A stretch of 64,000 nucleotides of DNA from Solibacillus sp. FSL R5-0449 (GCF_037975215.1 NZ_CP150239.1:2456001-2520000), one strand, 5' to 3'. Counted from the stretch's first letter, positions 9,040 to 18,724 are shown. A program made the numbers and translations. The notes: a model not told the origin generated them from the sequence alone.

Positions 9040-9546
9040 TTATTTTACAAGAGCTTTTACAGCTTCGATGGCAGCATCATAATTCGGGTGGTCTGTACCT
9101 TCTGGAACATATTCCACATAAGCAACTTTACCTGTTTCATCAACAACGAAAATTGAACGTGCTAAAAGGCGTAATTCTTTCATATGTACGCCATATGCTT
9201 CACCGAATGATGCATCGCGGTGGTCTGATACTGTTACAACATTATCGATACCCGCAGCTCCACACCAACGTTTTTGAGCAAATGGTAAATCCATTGACAC
9301 TGTGTAAATTACAACATTGTCGCCTAAGCTTGCCGCTGCTTCATTAAATGTACGAGTTTGCTTATCACAAACACCTGTTTCCAATGAAGGAACAACTGAG
9401 AATAAGCGAATTTTACCTTCAGAATCTTTTAAAGTTACTTCTGATAAATCATTTGCAACTACTGTAAAGTCAGGTGCTTGATCACCCACTTTTACCTCAT
9501 TACCGATTAATGTGATTGGACTGTTTTTAAATGTTACTTGTGCCAT
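9040..9546 (-). CDS. tpx: Thiol peroxidase, atypical 2-Cys peroxiredoxin
   Basis: Reduces hydrogen peroxide and lipid hydroperoxides with thioredoxin as donor, in the cytoplasm. 168 residues, full length. The peroxidatic Cys60 lies in PSLETGVCDKQTR and the resolving Cys95 in KRWCGAAG, the spacing of the Tpx subfamily rather than of AhpC or BCP. AAAGGAGG precedes the ATG. It lies beside ytxK as in B. subtilis but is separated from it by a palindrome. Confidence 0.97.
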   Translation of the reverse strand: MAQVTFKNSPITLIGNEVKVGDQAPDFTVVANDLSEVTLKDSEGKIRLFSVVPSLETGVCDKQTRTFNEAAASLGDNVVIYTVSMDLPFAQKRWCGAAGIDNVVTVSDHRDASFGEAYGVHMKELRLLARSIFVVDETGKVAYVEYVPEGTDHPNYDAAIEAVKALVK

Positions 9547-9645
9547 ACTAAACGCCTCCTTTATATTCCCTAATATTACTAAAAAAGATTTAGCAATTGC
9601 AACTAACTGAGCTTATATTCATTTAAATAAAGTAAACAAAAAGAA

Positions 9646-9685
9646 AAGAGCTGTTTTATAAGACGTATCTTACAAAACAGCTCTT
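9646..9685 (-). terminator. Terminator downstream of yteJ
   Basis: AAGAGCTGTTTT pairs with AAAACAGCTCTT around a 16-nt loop. On the - strand the stem is followed by a T-rich tail (TTCTTTTTGTTT). Confidence 0.85.
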
Positions 9686-9735
9686 CTCTTGCTTAGAAGG
9701 TGTCGATAGTAATTTATTTCCCGTTCTTTTCATTT

Positions 9736-10227
9736 TTAAACATCTTTTGTATAAATATTTTCATGAACAACGACCGTATCGGCAAAATAATCGGCAATGC
9801 TCTTATTATTTGGTGAAAAGGCGACAATTAAATACGGTAAATATAATAATGTACCGTTAATAAACCGGCCGACCCCCTCACGAAATAGTACCGTCATCCA
9901 ATCCAGTGCTTCCCCATCGTCTTTTTCAACTTTGATTCCAAACGTCATTTTCCCTAACGTTTGCTTGAAAAATTTTGTCATGAGCACAAAATAAGCATAG
10001 AAAATAAATCCCGAAATAATTGTCATCGGTGCATACCATACATCGCTGGCAACACTCCAATTCATCAATGCAAATATCGGTCTAATCGAGACACCGATAA
10101 TCGCACTAACAACAATTGAATCCAACAGAAATGCCCAGAAACGCATCCAGAAGCCGGCTGTTTTTTGTTTTATAGAAGGCGGCTTTACGACAGATGCTTC
10201 ATCCACTACTTCGATTATGTCAGTCAT
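9736..10227 (-). CDS. yteJ: RDD-family membrane protein YteJ
   Basis: 163 residues. The RDD signature is present: AGFWMRFWAFLLDSIVVSAI (Arg and Asp of the family name, about 29-45), followed by two to three further membrane segments and the conserved QTLGKMTFGIKV (about 95-106). RDD proteins are of unclear function; some act in ion homeostasis. The gene is 14 bp after sppA, with AGGAGGGAT as ribosome site, so the two form an operon, as in B. subtilis. Confidence 0.92.
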   Translation of the reverse strand: MTDIIEVVDEASVVKPPSIKQKTAGFWMRFWAFLLDSIVVSAIIGVSIRPIFALMNWSVASDVWYAPMTIISGFIFYAYFVLMTKFFKQTLGKMTFGIKVEKDDGEALDWMTVLFREGVGRFINGTLLYLPYLIVAFSPNNKSIADYFADTVVVHENIYTKDV

Positions 10228-10241
10228 CGTAATCCCTCCTA

Positions 10242-11252
10242 TTAGTAGTCACCATATAAATACATCATACGAGGTGAATTTGTCGTCGATATAATTTTGG
10301 ACAATACTTCAGACTCAGCAGATGGTCGCAGCATAGAACCCAGTTTCACACCTAATAATGAACCCCAGCTTGATGTATCCTTTGTATATTCAAACAGCGC
10401 TGCATCTTCCAATCCATAATCTGTGCGTAATGCATTAATCGTCGCTTCCTCATTTCCAATTTCATCAACAAGACCTGCACGTAATGCCTGCGTACCGCCC
10501 AGTACACGCCCATCCGCTACTTTCTTCACTTGCGCTTCAGACATATTACGTCCGGCTTCTATAATATCAACGAAATGTTCATATGATTCATCGATCATTT
10601 CCTGCAGCATCGCAAGCTCCTCTTTAGTAGAAGGTCTTACTCCGCCAAACATGTCTTTATGTTCGCCTGATTTGATTGTTTCAAACTCGATCCCGAAATT
10701 CTCGGCTAATTTCCCGTAGTTAATCGATTGCATAATAACACCGATTGACCCGGTAATTGTCTCGCGTTGAGCAAAGATTTTATCTGCTGGTGCTGAAATA
10801 TAATAACCGCCCGAAGCAGCCATTGATCCCATTGATACGTAAATCGGAATTTGCTTTTCTTCTTTAATTTTCAATAACTTTTGGTAAATTTCTTCTGATT
10901 CAATGACACCGCCACCTGGAGTGTTTACAGATAATACAACCCCTTTGACTGTATCGTCTTCCAGTACAGCATCCAGTTGCTCCATAAATAACTGATGATT
11001 GTAATCGACCGTTTCCCAAATACTCGGTTCCCCTACATCCTGAATTACACCATCTACCGTTAAATGTGCAATTCGACTCGTTAAGTCTCCTGTCTCCACG
11101 ACATTTTCGTATGTGAGCGATTCTGTACCCATCAAGTTATCGAAACTAGTAAAGAAATCGGTCTTAAAAATCGAAATAATCGTATTGATTCCGATAGAGA
11201 AAAATAATAATACGGCAGCAATAATGAGTGCCACTACTCGTTTTGTATTCAT
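10242..11252 (-). CDS. sppA: Signal peptide peptidase SppA
   Basis: Membrane-anchored serine protease of family S49 that degrades leftover signal peptides. A GTG at 11258 sits right after GAGGAGG, but the ATG at 11252 has a 7-nt spacing and yields 336 residues, as in B. subtilis. One N-terminal transmembrane helix (about 6-25) is followed by the protease domain: GGVIESEEIYQKL, the nucleophile Ser in SMGSMAASGGYYIS (about 140-153) and the base Lys in ITGSIGVI...YGKLAENFG (about 170-198). First gene of the sppA-yteJ operon. Confidence 0.96.
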   Translation of the reverse strand: MNTKRVVALIIAAVLLFFSIGINTIISIFKTDFFTSFDNLMGTESLTYENVVETGDLTSRIAHLTVDGVIQDVGEPSIWETVDYNHQLFMEQLDAVLEDDTVKGVVLSVNTPGGGVIESEEIYQKLLKIKEEKQIPIYVSMGSMAASGGYYISAPADKIFAQRETITGSIGVIMQSINYGKLAENFGIEFETIKSGEHKDMFGGVRPSTKEELAMLQEMIDESYEHFVDIIEAGRNMSEAQVKKVADGRVLGGTQALRAGLVDEIGNEEATINALRTDYGLEDAALFEYTKDTSSWGSLLGVKLGSMLRPSAESEVLSKIISTTNSPRMMYLYGDY

Positions 11253-11396
11253 TTTCACGCCTCCTCAATATATGTACGAAACTATTTTACAAAAAGTTTC
11301 ATCAAAAACCATTTCCTGCAGTGATTTTGACATACTACCATTTGAACAGCCAACCACCAAACGTTAACTGTTATATGAATACTTGCATTATAAAGT

Positions 11397-11428
11397 AAAA
11401 AAAGGCGGCAAATTTCGCCACCTTTTTT
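11397..11428 (-). terminator. Terminator downstream of the acyl-CoA synthetase
   Basis: On the - strand AAAAAAGGTGGC pairs with GCCGCCTTTTTT (one G-U pair) around GAAATTT and ends in a long T run. Confidence 0.9.
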
Positions 11429-11467
11429 AATTACCCGGGAAATAATTGTCGAGCAATGTTATTTCCC

Positions 11468-13030
11468 TTACTTTACACGCAATTCAACTCGACGGATTTT
11501 CCCTGAAATTGTTTTAGGTAATTCGTCTAAAAACTCGATAATTCGCGGATATTTGTATGGTGCCGTCAGTTGTTTGACATGATTTTGCAGATCTTCAACA
11601 ATTGTCGGGCTATCCTTTAATGTACCATCCTTTAGAACGACAAATGCTTTTACAACATTTCCCCGAATTTCATCGGGGCTTGCAACAACAGCACATTCCT
11701 GGACAGCTGGATGTTTTGTTAACGCATCTTCTACTTCAAACGGTCCGATTGTATAACCTGATGAAATAATAATGTCATCATTACGTCCCTCAAACCAGAA
11801 ATAGCCGTCTTCATCTTTTATTGCCCGGTCGCCTGTTACATACCAATCTCCACGATACTGAATTGCTGTACGTTCAGGATCTTTATAATATCCTTTAAAT
11901 AATGCAGGAGTCGATCTGTGCACTGCAATATCACCGACTTCACCAGGTGGTACAAGGTCACCGTCTTCATTGATTAAATCAATGATATTTCCCGGAGTCG
12001 GTTTTCCCATTGAACCAGGGCGCAATTCCATATTTAATAATGTCCCGATCAACAATGTATTTTCTGTTTGACCATAGCCATCACGGACAGTTAATTGGTG
12101 CTCACGTTCAAATGTTTCAATCACTTCACGGTTTAATGGCTCACCAGCAGATACAGCACTGCGCAATGAAGATAAATTAAATGAGTTCAACTGATCTAAT
12201 TTCGCCATCATTCGATATTCCGTTGGTGTACAGCATAGTACATTGATTTGCTGTTGCTCGATTAAATGTAAAAACTGTGTTGGATCAAATTTTCCTTTGT
12301 ATACAAATCCTGTTGCGCCACTGCCTAACACAGCAAGGAACGGACTCCAGATCCATTTTTGCCATCCTGGTGCCGCTGTTGCCCATACTGTATCGCCATC
12401 ACGTACACCAAGCCACTCAGCTGCCGTTGTACGTAAATGGGCATAACCCCACCCATGTGAGTGCATTACGGCTTTTGGATTGCCTGTTGTTCCTGACGTA
12501 TAGGCTAAAAACGCCAAATCATTTGCTGTTGTCTCAACAGAATCAAACTCGGTTGACTGCTGATCTGCAAGCGCCGTCAAAGAAGTCCAACCTTCTTTTT
12601 CATTTCCGACGATAAAGCATTCGACATTCGCTAAATTTTCCACATGTTCAAACTCATTTACGAACTGCTCCATTACGATAATTGCCTTCGCCTCTGAATG
12701 ATTTAGACGATAATCGATATCTTTAGCCCGCAAAAGCTCGGAACTCGGGATGATGACTAGTCCTGCTTTTAATGCTCCAATATAAGAAACATATGCTTCT
12801 AAACAGCGCGGCAGCATAATTAAAATAACATCACCTTTTTTTAATCCTTGTGCATAAAACGCATTTGCGGCCTGATTTGCCCTCTGTAGTAACTCTTCGT
12901 ATGTATACCGCTCTTGATGTCCGTTTTCTTCCTGAAACACTAATGCTGTTTTTGAGCTTTTATTTTCATGCTTTTCGAATTCATTTACAATATTATAAAT
13001 TTCCGGTGCAATTAATTGGTTTTCATTCAT
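11468..13030 (-). CDS. ytcI: AMP-forming acyl-CoA synthetase, YtcI type
   Basis: About 520 residues of the ANL adenylating family. It shows the ATP loop LAYTSGTTGNPKAVMHSHG (about 180-198), the A5 motif YGQTENT, the A8 hinge FWFEGRNDDIIISSGY and the catalytic Lys near the end in TISGKIRRVEL. These enzymes form acyl-AMP and then acyl-CoA. The chain length preferred cannot be read. AGGGGAG is 3 nt from the ATG at 13036 and 9 nt from the ATG at 13030, so I prefer the latter. In B. subtilis ytcI lies next to sspA, as here. Confidence 0.9.
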   Translation of the reverse strand: MNENQLIAPEIYNIVNEFEKHENKSSKTALVFQEENGHQERYTYEELLQRANQAANAFYAQGLKKGDVILIMLPRCLEAYVSYIGALKAGLVIIPSSELLRAKDIDYRLNHSEAKAIIVMEQFVNEFEHVENLANVECFIVGNEKEGWTSLTALADQQSTEFDSVETTANDLAFLAYTSGTTGNPKAVMHSHGWGYAHLRTTAAEWLGVRDGDTVWATAAPGWQKWIWSPFLAVLGSGATGFVYKGKFDPTQFLHLIEQQQINVLCCTPTEYRMMAKLDQLNSFNLSSLRSAVSAGEPLNREVIETFEREHQLTVRDGYGQTENTLLIGTLLNMELRPGSMGKPTPGNIIDLINEDGDLVPPGEVGDIAVHRSTPALFKGYYKDPERTAIQYRGDWYVTGDRAIKDEDGYFWFEGRNDDIIISSGYTIGPFEVEDALTKHPAVQECAVVASPDEIRGNVVKAFVVLKDGTLKDSPTIVEDLQNHVKQLTAPYKYPRIIEFLDELPKTISGKIRRVELRVK

Positions 13031-13162
13031 TTTCATATTCTCCCCTTTGTTTGAAAAAAATGAGCCTTACATATTAAGTATAATAATCCTTTTCATTAAT
13101 ATCAAAATATTCCGCCACTTTTTGTTGCATAACAAAAATTATTTATAAACAAAATAAAAAGA

Positions 13163-13184
13163 AACGCTACTTAAAAGTAGCGTT
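13163..13184 (-). terminator. Terminator downstream of the SASP gene
   Basis: AACGCTACTT pairs with AAGTAGCGTT around AA, and T-rich tails lie on both sides (CTTTTTATTTTG on the - strand). Confidence 0.85.
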
Positions 13185-13199
13185 CTTTTTTAAAACGTA

Positions 13200-13409
13200 T
13201 TATTGGTTTTGGTTGCCGCCGCGTAATTGCTGCTCAGCCATCTGTACTAGGCGTTTCGTAATTTCGCCACCTACAGAACCGTTTGCACGAGATGATGCGT
13301 CAGGACCTAATTGTACGCCAAATTCTTGTGCAATTTCATATTTCATTTGGTCTAAAGCTTGTTGTGCACCAGGTACACGTAATTTGTTTGAGCTGTTGTT
13401 GTTTGCCAT
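13200..13409 (-). CDS. sspA: Alpha/beta-type small acid-soluble spore protein
   Basis: 69 residues. It coats and protects DNA in the dormant spore and is degraded at germination. The family signature is intact: [14 protein letters not shown], which holds the GPR protease cleavage site, and [15 protein letters not shown]. The start at 13409 follows AAGGAGGTGAGAGACAG; a frame opening at 13433 would include the ribosome site. A sigma-G-like promoter lies just upstream. The symbol is by position; several paralogues of this family usually exist in a genome. Confidence 0.95.
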   Translation of the reverse strand: MANNNSSNKLRVPGAQQALDQMKYEIAQEFGVQLGPDASSRANGSVGGEITKRLVQMAEQQLRGGNQNQ

Positions 13410-13433
13410 CTGTCTCTCACCTCCTTGTGACAT

Positions 13434-13462
13434 TAGAATGTGCCGGGAGGAGAGATTAATAC
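13434..13462 (-). promoter_or_regulatory. Sigma-G-like promoter of the SASP gene
   Basis: On the - strand CATTCTA (13440-13434) fits the sigma-G -10 consensus CATnHTA exactly. GTATT (13462-13458) matches the -35 GHATR at four of five positions, with a 17-nt spacer. The start of transcription would fall just before the AAGGAGG ribosome site. SASP genes are known forespore sigma-G genes. Confidence 0.6.
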
Positions 13463-13519
13463 ATAAAAAACACAGGTAAATTATAGCTCGATTAGGAAAT
13501 CATTTTCAGTAGCTAAAAA

Positions 13520-14731
13520 CTATAGTAAATCAGCGAATTTATCTTCTTTAACTTCCTTTTGAGGGAACTGATATACTTCACGGTTTTTAACGGCACGATC
13601 AATTAAATCATCGAATTCCGTAAAGCTTTCAAAACGTTGAACCTTTTCTAGTTTCGGTTTTGTTTTCGGACTAGATGGTGTGAAAATCGTACAGCAATCT
13701 TCAAATGGCTGGATTGATGTTTCGTATGTGCCAATATCTTTTGCAATTTTAATGATATCGTTTTTGTCTGCAGAGATTAGCGGACGTAAAATCGGTGTAT
13801 TTGTCACATCATTAATTGCCGTTAAACTTTCCAATGTTTGTGAAGCGACTTGTCCTAAGCTTTCGCCTGTTACAATACCTAATGCGCCGATATCTTCACG
13901 CACTTTATCGGCTACTTTCATCATCATTCGGCGTGTTGATGTCATTGACATGTTGTCTGGCACTGCATCTTTTACTGCCACTTGCAGTTCCGTGAACGGA
14001 ATGACATGCAGACGAATATTTGCACCGAATTTTGTTAATTCATTTGCAAGTTCTTTTACTTTTTGTAATGCATTATCGCTCGTATACGGAGGACTGAAGA
14101 AATGAATCGCATCCAGTCGCACGCCGCGTTTCATCATTAAGTAACCTGCAACTGGGCTGTCGATACCACCTGAAAGCATCAGCAATGAACGTCCGTTTGA
14201 ACCAATCGGCATACCTCCAGCACCTTGAATCACTTGAGCCATCATATAGATCGCATCTTCGCGAACTTCAATGCGTAGTGCAAAATCCGGTTTTTTCACC
14301 TGTACTTTAAAGTTCGGGAAATTCGGCAATATCGTCGCACCCATTTCACGCTGTAATTCATGCGTGTCCAACGGGAATGTTTTATCTGTACGATGTACTT
14401 CAACTTTAAATGTTAAATCGCCTTTATCACGATAGTCTTCTAAAATTTCAAAGGCTAAAGCTTTCATCACATCCAGATCTTTTTCACAAGATGCAACAGG
14501 GCTGATTGATTGAATACCGAAAACATGTGGTAAACGATCCATCAGTACATCAAATTTTTCTTTATTTTCAACTTCAATAAACATACGGTCACGCTCTGCA
14601 CGAATTTTCAGTGGTGCAATATCGTTAAATGAATAACGTACATTATCACGTAAACGGCTGATAAAATCTTTTTTGTTACGACCTTTTGTTGAAAGTTCAC
14701 CATAGCGAACTAAAATTTCTTTAAAAATCAT
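13520..14731 (-). CDS. thiI: tRNA 4-thiouridine synthetase ThiI
   Basis: Adenylates U8 of tRNA and transfers sulfur to make 4-thiouridine. 403 residues: an N-terminal ferredoxin-like part, a THUMP domain (about 60-165) and a PP-loop ATPase with SGGIDSP at 187-193. The C-terminal rhodanese domain of E. coli ThiI is absent, as in other Bacillus ThiI. The start ATG overlaps the TGA of iscS (ATGA), so the two are translationally coupled, which fits delivery of sulfur from the desulfurase. Confidence 0.97.
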   Translation of the reverse strand: MIFKEILVRYGELSTKGRNKKDFISRLRDNVRYSFNDIAPLKIRAERDRMFIEVENKEKFDVLMDRLPHVFGIQSISPVASCEKDLDVMKALAFEILEDYRDKGDLTFKVEVHRTDKTFPLDTHELQREMGATILPNFPNFKVQVKKPDFALRIEVREDAIYMMAQVIQGAGGMPIGSNGRSLLMLSGGIDSPVAGYLMMKRGVRLDAIHFFSPPYTSDNALQKVKELANELTKFGANIRLHVIPFTELQVAVKDAVPDNMSMTSTRRMMMKVADKVREDIGALGIVTGESLGQVASQTLESLTAINDVTNTPILRPLISADKNDIIKIAKDIGTYETSIQPFEDCCTIFTPSSPKTKPKLEKVQRFESFTEFDDLIDRAVKNREVYQFPQKEVKEDKFADLL

Positions 14732-15876
14732 TGCGTAATATCTCCTTTTAATTCTTTCATTACGATTGTGAATTGCTTTTTAAATGAGGCAATATCTTCG
14801 TCTGTATTGATGGCGCCTAGGCTTAAACGGAGGACACCGTTTTTATAGCGGCTATCGATATTAAGAGCTTCCACAACATGGCTTGTTTTCGTCTGTTTTG
14901 ACGAGCAGGCACTTGATGTTGAAACGATAATATCACGTTTTTGTAATGCATTTATTAAAATTTCACCTTTTAATCCTCTTACACTGAACGATAAAATATG
15001 CGGTGCACCGTCTTTCGGCGACAGGACATATACTTCCTGACCAAATTGCTCAAAGAAACGATGAAGATCTGCAGACCACTTTTTAAAGTTTTCAACATTC
15101 TCCGCCATGCCTTCAACAGCTAAACGGGCGGCTTTTGCCAATGATACAGCTTGAGGTACAGCAACCGTACCACTTCTTAATCCAAACTCTTGTCCACCAC
15201 CAACAATAAATGCCTTAAGCTGTGGTTTTTTACGGAATGCTAACAAGCCACTTCCTTTTAAACCCTGAATTTTATGACCTGAAATGGAAATGACATCCGG
15301 ACCGTTGTCTCCATCAAAAAAGACCGGCAGCTTACCGAAACTTTGAATCGCATCAACATGGAACATTGCCTGGCATGAATCGTGAATAATTTGTGCAGCT
15401 TCCTTAATCGGCTGCACAGCTCCGATTTCGTTGTTGACATGCATAATGCTCACAATAATAGTATCTTTGCGAAGCTTTTGCTGTAATTCATCTAAAGAAA
15501 TGACTCCATATTTATTCACTTTTAGGTAATCAATTTCGTAGCCTTCTTCTTCCAATCGCTTGACTGCTTCCAGAATCGAAGGGTGTTCTATTTCTGTCGT
15601 AATAATATGCTTGCCTCTAAAATTGCTCGATTTGGCTAAACCAAAAAGTGCTGCATTATTCGATTCCGTCCCTCCGGAAGTGAACAAAATATTCTTTTCC
15701 TCTGTATGAAGAATATTCGCTAATTGCTCCCGGGCTTTTGTTAGTAAAGCATTTGACTCGACACCTGCACGGTGAATCGATGCAGGGTTCGCATAATACT
15801 GTTCATTCACTAACATAAATGTAGCCAAGACATCTTTGTGCGGCTTTGTTGTCGCACTATTATCTAAATATATCAT
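14728..15876 (-). CDS. nifZ: Cysteine desulfurase, IscS/NifS family (NifZ type)
   Basis: PLP enzyme that turns cysteine into alanine plus a protein persulfide. 382 residues. The PLP lysine is Lys202 in SGHKIQGLKGSG, the cofactor aspartate lies in FHVDAIQSFGK, and the catalytic Cys324 lies in STSSACSSKQ. It forms an overlapping operon with thiI; in B. subtilis the equivalent NifZ is the dedicated sulfur donor of ThiI, so the role here is tRNA thiolation rather than general Fe-S assembly. Confidence 0.95.
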   Translation of the reverse strand: MIYLDNSATTKPHKDVLATFMLVNEQYYANPASIHRAGVESNALLTKAREQLANILHTEEKNILFTSGGTESNNAALFGLAKSSNFRGKHIITTEIEHPSILEAVKRLEEEGYEIDYLKVNKYGVISLDELQQKLRKDTIIVSIMHVNNEIGAVQPIKEAAQIIHDSCQAMFHVDAIQSFGKLPVFFDGDNGPDVISISGHKIQGLKGSGLLAFRKKPQLKAFIVGGGQEFGLRSGTVAVPQAVSLAKAARLAVEGMAENVENFKKWSADLHRFFEQFGQEVYVLSPKDGAPHILSFSVRGLKGEILINALQKRDIIVSTSSACSSKQTKTSHVVEALNIDSRYKNGVLRLSLGAINTDEDIASFKKQFTIVMKELKGDITQ

Positions 15877-15964
15877 CTATACTCAACCTTCTTTTTAAAA
15901 CTAATTTCCCGTAATCTTATTACCATTACAGTTTCCTGCTTCTATTCTTCACTTACCAAAGAGA

Positions 15965-16005
15965 GAGGTTGTGTTAATCGTCAATTTGACGATTAACACA
16001 ACCTC
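15965..16005 (-). terminator. 20-bp perfect inverted repeat downstream of ezrA
   Basis: GAGGTTGTGTTAATCGTCAA and its exact complement are separated by one base. On the - strand it follows ezrA and is followed by TCTCTTT. The stem is unusually long for a terminator, but the position fits. Confidence 0.75.
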
Positions 16006-16062
16006 ATAAATGTGCTTATTTATTATAACGCTAAATGGATCAACATGTAACCGTTATGCTTA

Positions 16063-17766
16063 TTATTTTGTAAGCAGCTGCTCCTGAACGAGCTCCTCAA
16101 TGCGCTTAATTGCATTAGGGTCGATAATTTCAACCGCTTTTGCTGCATCTTCCAGTGCTTTTATGTAGCGGAATTTCTTGAATGCGTCTTCAGCTTCAAG
16201 CAAATATTCATGTACTTGTCGATTTGTAGCACGGTAGCGGTTACCGAACTGAATAAGACGCTCAATAATTAATACATTTTCAATCATTTCCTGTGCTTTT
16301 TCATGTGTTTCCTCAATCGACTGCTTTGCATTTAGTAAATGCTGGTTCACTTGGATAATATTCAACGGTACTTCCTGTAGGCTTTGAACAACTACAAAAA
16401 TCTGTTCTGCTGCCTCTTCTAATCTAGCATCCATTTCTTCCGGAATCCCCGGAATATTGGCACGTCCTAGCAGGCGCTCTGTATCTTGCAATAAGCGCTT
16501 TAAAGTTTCCAATTCAGCTCTTGCTTTATTTTCATCGATACGGAGATTTTTCAGTTTGTTCGAGAATTTTTCCTGCTCTTCAGCAATTTGCTCAATTTCA
16601 TCCGTAATTTCTTTTAGCTCTTCCTGTAAGCTCGAGTAAGCTGACTTTTCTTCTTGAACGCGTGTTGATAACAGTTCATAGCGTCTTTGTAATACTTCCA
16701 AATGCTTTAAGCCCGCTTTTGGAATTTCCGCTTCTTTATCCTGTAAACGGTAGCTATGCTGTACATAAGCGACTTCATCATTAATGTCCTTAGTGAGGCG
16801 CATTACATCATTGATCACACTGTACATACCCGAACAGTTGCGTTCAACATATTTTCTTGCCATAACTTCTTTTTCAAGCAAGTTATAGAAGTGATCAATT
16901 TCATCATTAATTGTTTGAATGCGTGGTGAAACTGCCGGCAAGTTCAATTCAGCAATTGCCGTTTTTAACATTTCCAGTTCGTTTTCAAGTCCATTCAAAT
17001 ATTCCGTCAGTTCTAAATGGCGTAAATAATACCTTTGTTCTTCCATTTCACGCTGTCCATTACGAAGTTCATGAATTGCAGTTGGGATTTTAGTTTGAAT
17101 TTCTGTAAGCAGTGTCGGCACATCATTTAATAAACTAAAAATTTCTTGTGCTTCACTGTTCAGCTGTAGGACAATTTCACGTGCCTGCAAATAGTTGCCG
17201 TCTTTCGTTAACTCATCAAACTCTTCAAACTTCGGCGTAAATTGCTCCAGCTTCTTTTCCAACGCTTCCAACGCAGGTCCAAATGAATGCTGGTGCGCCA
17301 AAATTGTCTTGCGTGCAGAGCGGTAATATTCTTTCAGCTGCTCGATTTCAATGCGGTTTTTCTCTTCACTGCCAATCAATTCATCCAGTTCAGTAATAAT
17401 CTGCACACGTACTTGCTCACATTTAGCAAGCTCCTGTTCGATATCACGTTCTGTATGTGATGCTTTTTTAAATTTAAATCGGTCGACAAATTCTTCCGCA
17501 TCAAACAACAATTCGTCAATTTTCGGAATTTGCTTATCGACAACATCCAACCAGCGATTACGCCAGTTTTCAAACAGCTCTTCTGTTTGACCGTTCATAT
17601 TAAGGGCTTTTACTTTTGCGAGCTCCTCAAAAATCGGGTAATGTTGTATTTGTAGTTTTTCCTTATCTAATCGTCCTATTTCTGCATTATGCTTGCGTCT
17701 TACTACTAAGCCTGCCATTAATAATGCTAATAGTACGACGACAACAATGATGATATACTTTATCAT
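16063..17766 (-). CDS. ezrA: Septation ring regulator EzrA
   Basis: Membrane-anchored regulator of the FtsZ ring that prevents extra Z rings and helps place PBP1 in division. I start at 17766 (MIKYIIIVVV), 7 nt after AGGGGG, giving 567 residues; B. subtilis EzrA has 562. One N-terminal transmembrane helix (about 3-22) is followed by a basic RRKH and then almost only spectrin-like coiled coil. The conserved C-terminal patch is present in ANRQVHEYLLEAEDAFKKFRY form (RATNRQVHEYL onwards). It is monocistronic. Confidence 0.97.
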   Translation of the reverse strand: MIKYIIIVVVVLLALLMAGLVVRRKHNAEIGRLDKEKLQIQHYPIFEELAKVKALNMNGQTEELFENWRNRWLDVVDKQIPKIDELLFDAEEFVDRFKFKKASHTERDIEQELAKCEQVRVQIITELDELIGSEEKNRIEIEQLKEYYRSARKTILAHQHSFGPALEALEKKLEQFTPKFEEFDELTKDGNYLQAREIVLQLNSEAQEIFSLLNDVPTLLTEIQTKIPTAIHELRNGQREMEEQRYYLRHLELTEYLNGLENELEMLKTAIAELNLPAVSPRIQTINDEIDHFYNLLEKEVMARKYVERNCSGMYSVINDVMRLTKDINDEVAYVQHSYRLQDKEAEIPKAGLKHLEVLQRRYELLSTRVQEEKSAYSSLQEELKEITDEIEQIAEEQEKFSNKLKNLRIDENKARAELETLKRLLQDTERLLGRANIPGIPEEMDARLEEAAEQIFVVVQSLQEVPLNIIQVNQHLLNAKQSIEETHEKAQEMIENVLIIERLIQFGNRYRATNRQVHEYLLEAEDAFKKFRYIKALEDAAKAVEIIDPNAIKRIEELVQEQLLTK

Positions 17767-17907
17767 TGTAAGCCCCCTAATCCCAAATAAAATCAATATT
17801 TTAGCTATATACGTATTATTTATAATAACATGTTTTTTTATATTTGTTTAACTATTTCCAGCTTTTTTTACTTTTAAATACCATAATTTTGAAGGAAGGT
17901 CATTCAA

Positions 17908-18711
17908 TTGAAACGAGACGGTCATATACATACACCTTTTTGTCCCCATGGTTCTACAGATTCGATCGAAAAATATGTCGAAAAAGCGATAGCAAGCGGC
18001 TTTAAAGAGATTACTTTTACAGAGCATGCCCCCTTACCTGAAAACTTTGTCGATCCAACGCCTGACAAGGATAGCGGCATGAATCCCGCTTATTTGATGG
18101 ATTACTTTAAACTACTGAAGCGCGCTAAAGAACAGTATCAATCTGAAATTAAAATCAATATTGGCTTAGAAGTAGACTATATTGTCGGCTATGAACATGA
18201 AACAAAACAATTTCTGAATGAAGTCGGTCCATTGATGGATGACGCCATATTGTCCGTACACTTTTTAAACTTTCAAGACGAGTATGTATGTATTGACTTT
18301 TCACAGGAAGTATATTTACAATTTGCCAATAAGGTTGGCGGCATTCTTCCTATGTATAAGCTTTACTACGAAACGGTGAAAAAGTCGATCAAAGCAGATT
18401 TAGGCTTATATAAACCAAAGCGTATAGGACATCCTACTTTAATCCATAAATTCCAGCATGCCCATGACGAACAGATCGATGATGCAGCGGACATCAGTGA
18501 ATTATTGAAGATGATGCAAACCGGTCATTATGAGCTGGATTTTAATAGTGCCGGTCTGAGTAAACCGTATTGTAAGGAGCCATACCCGCCCTATCCATTT
18601 GTGAAACAGGCAATTGATTTACAAATCCCGGTTATTTTCGGCTCGGATGCCCATACGGCAGCTGATTTACATCAGCATTATAATTTATTGCAAGACAAAA
18701 TAACTTTTTAA
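17908..18711 (+). CDS. hisJ: Histidinol-phosphatase, PHP family
   Basis: Removes phosphate from histidinol phosphate in histidine synthesis. 267 residues. The PHP metal motifs are visible: DGHIHTPFCPHG (His6 and His8), TFTEHAP (about 36-42), GLEVDYI (Glu) and FGSDAH near the end. The start codon is TTG, 7 nt after GAAGGAAGG. No other his gene lies nearby, as in B. subtilis, where hisJ is also apart from the his operon. ytsP follows after 13 bp, so they are probably co-transcribed. Confidence 0.95.
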   Translation: MKRDGHIHTPFCPHGSTDSIEKYVEKAIASGFKEITFTEHAPLPENFVDPTPDKDSGMNPAYLMDYFKLLKRAKEQYQSEIKINIGLEVDYIVGYEHETKQFLNEVGPLMDDAILSVHFLNFQDEYVCIDFSQEVYLQFANKVGGILPMYKLYYETVKKSIKADLGLYKPKRIGHPTLIHKFQHAHDEQIDDAADISELLKMMQTGHYELDFNSAGLSKPYCKEPYPPYPFVKQAIDLQIPVIFGSDAHTAADLHQHYNLLQDKITF

Positions 18712-18724
18712 TTGGAGGATTTCT

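Noticed and set aside
12277-12615. 112-codon frame opposite ytcI
   Set aside because: Shadow of the adenylation domain on the other strand, with no start signal.
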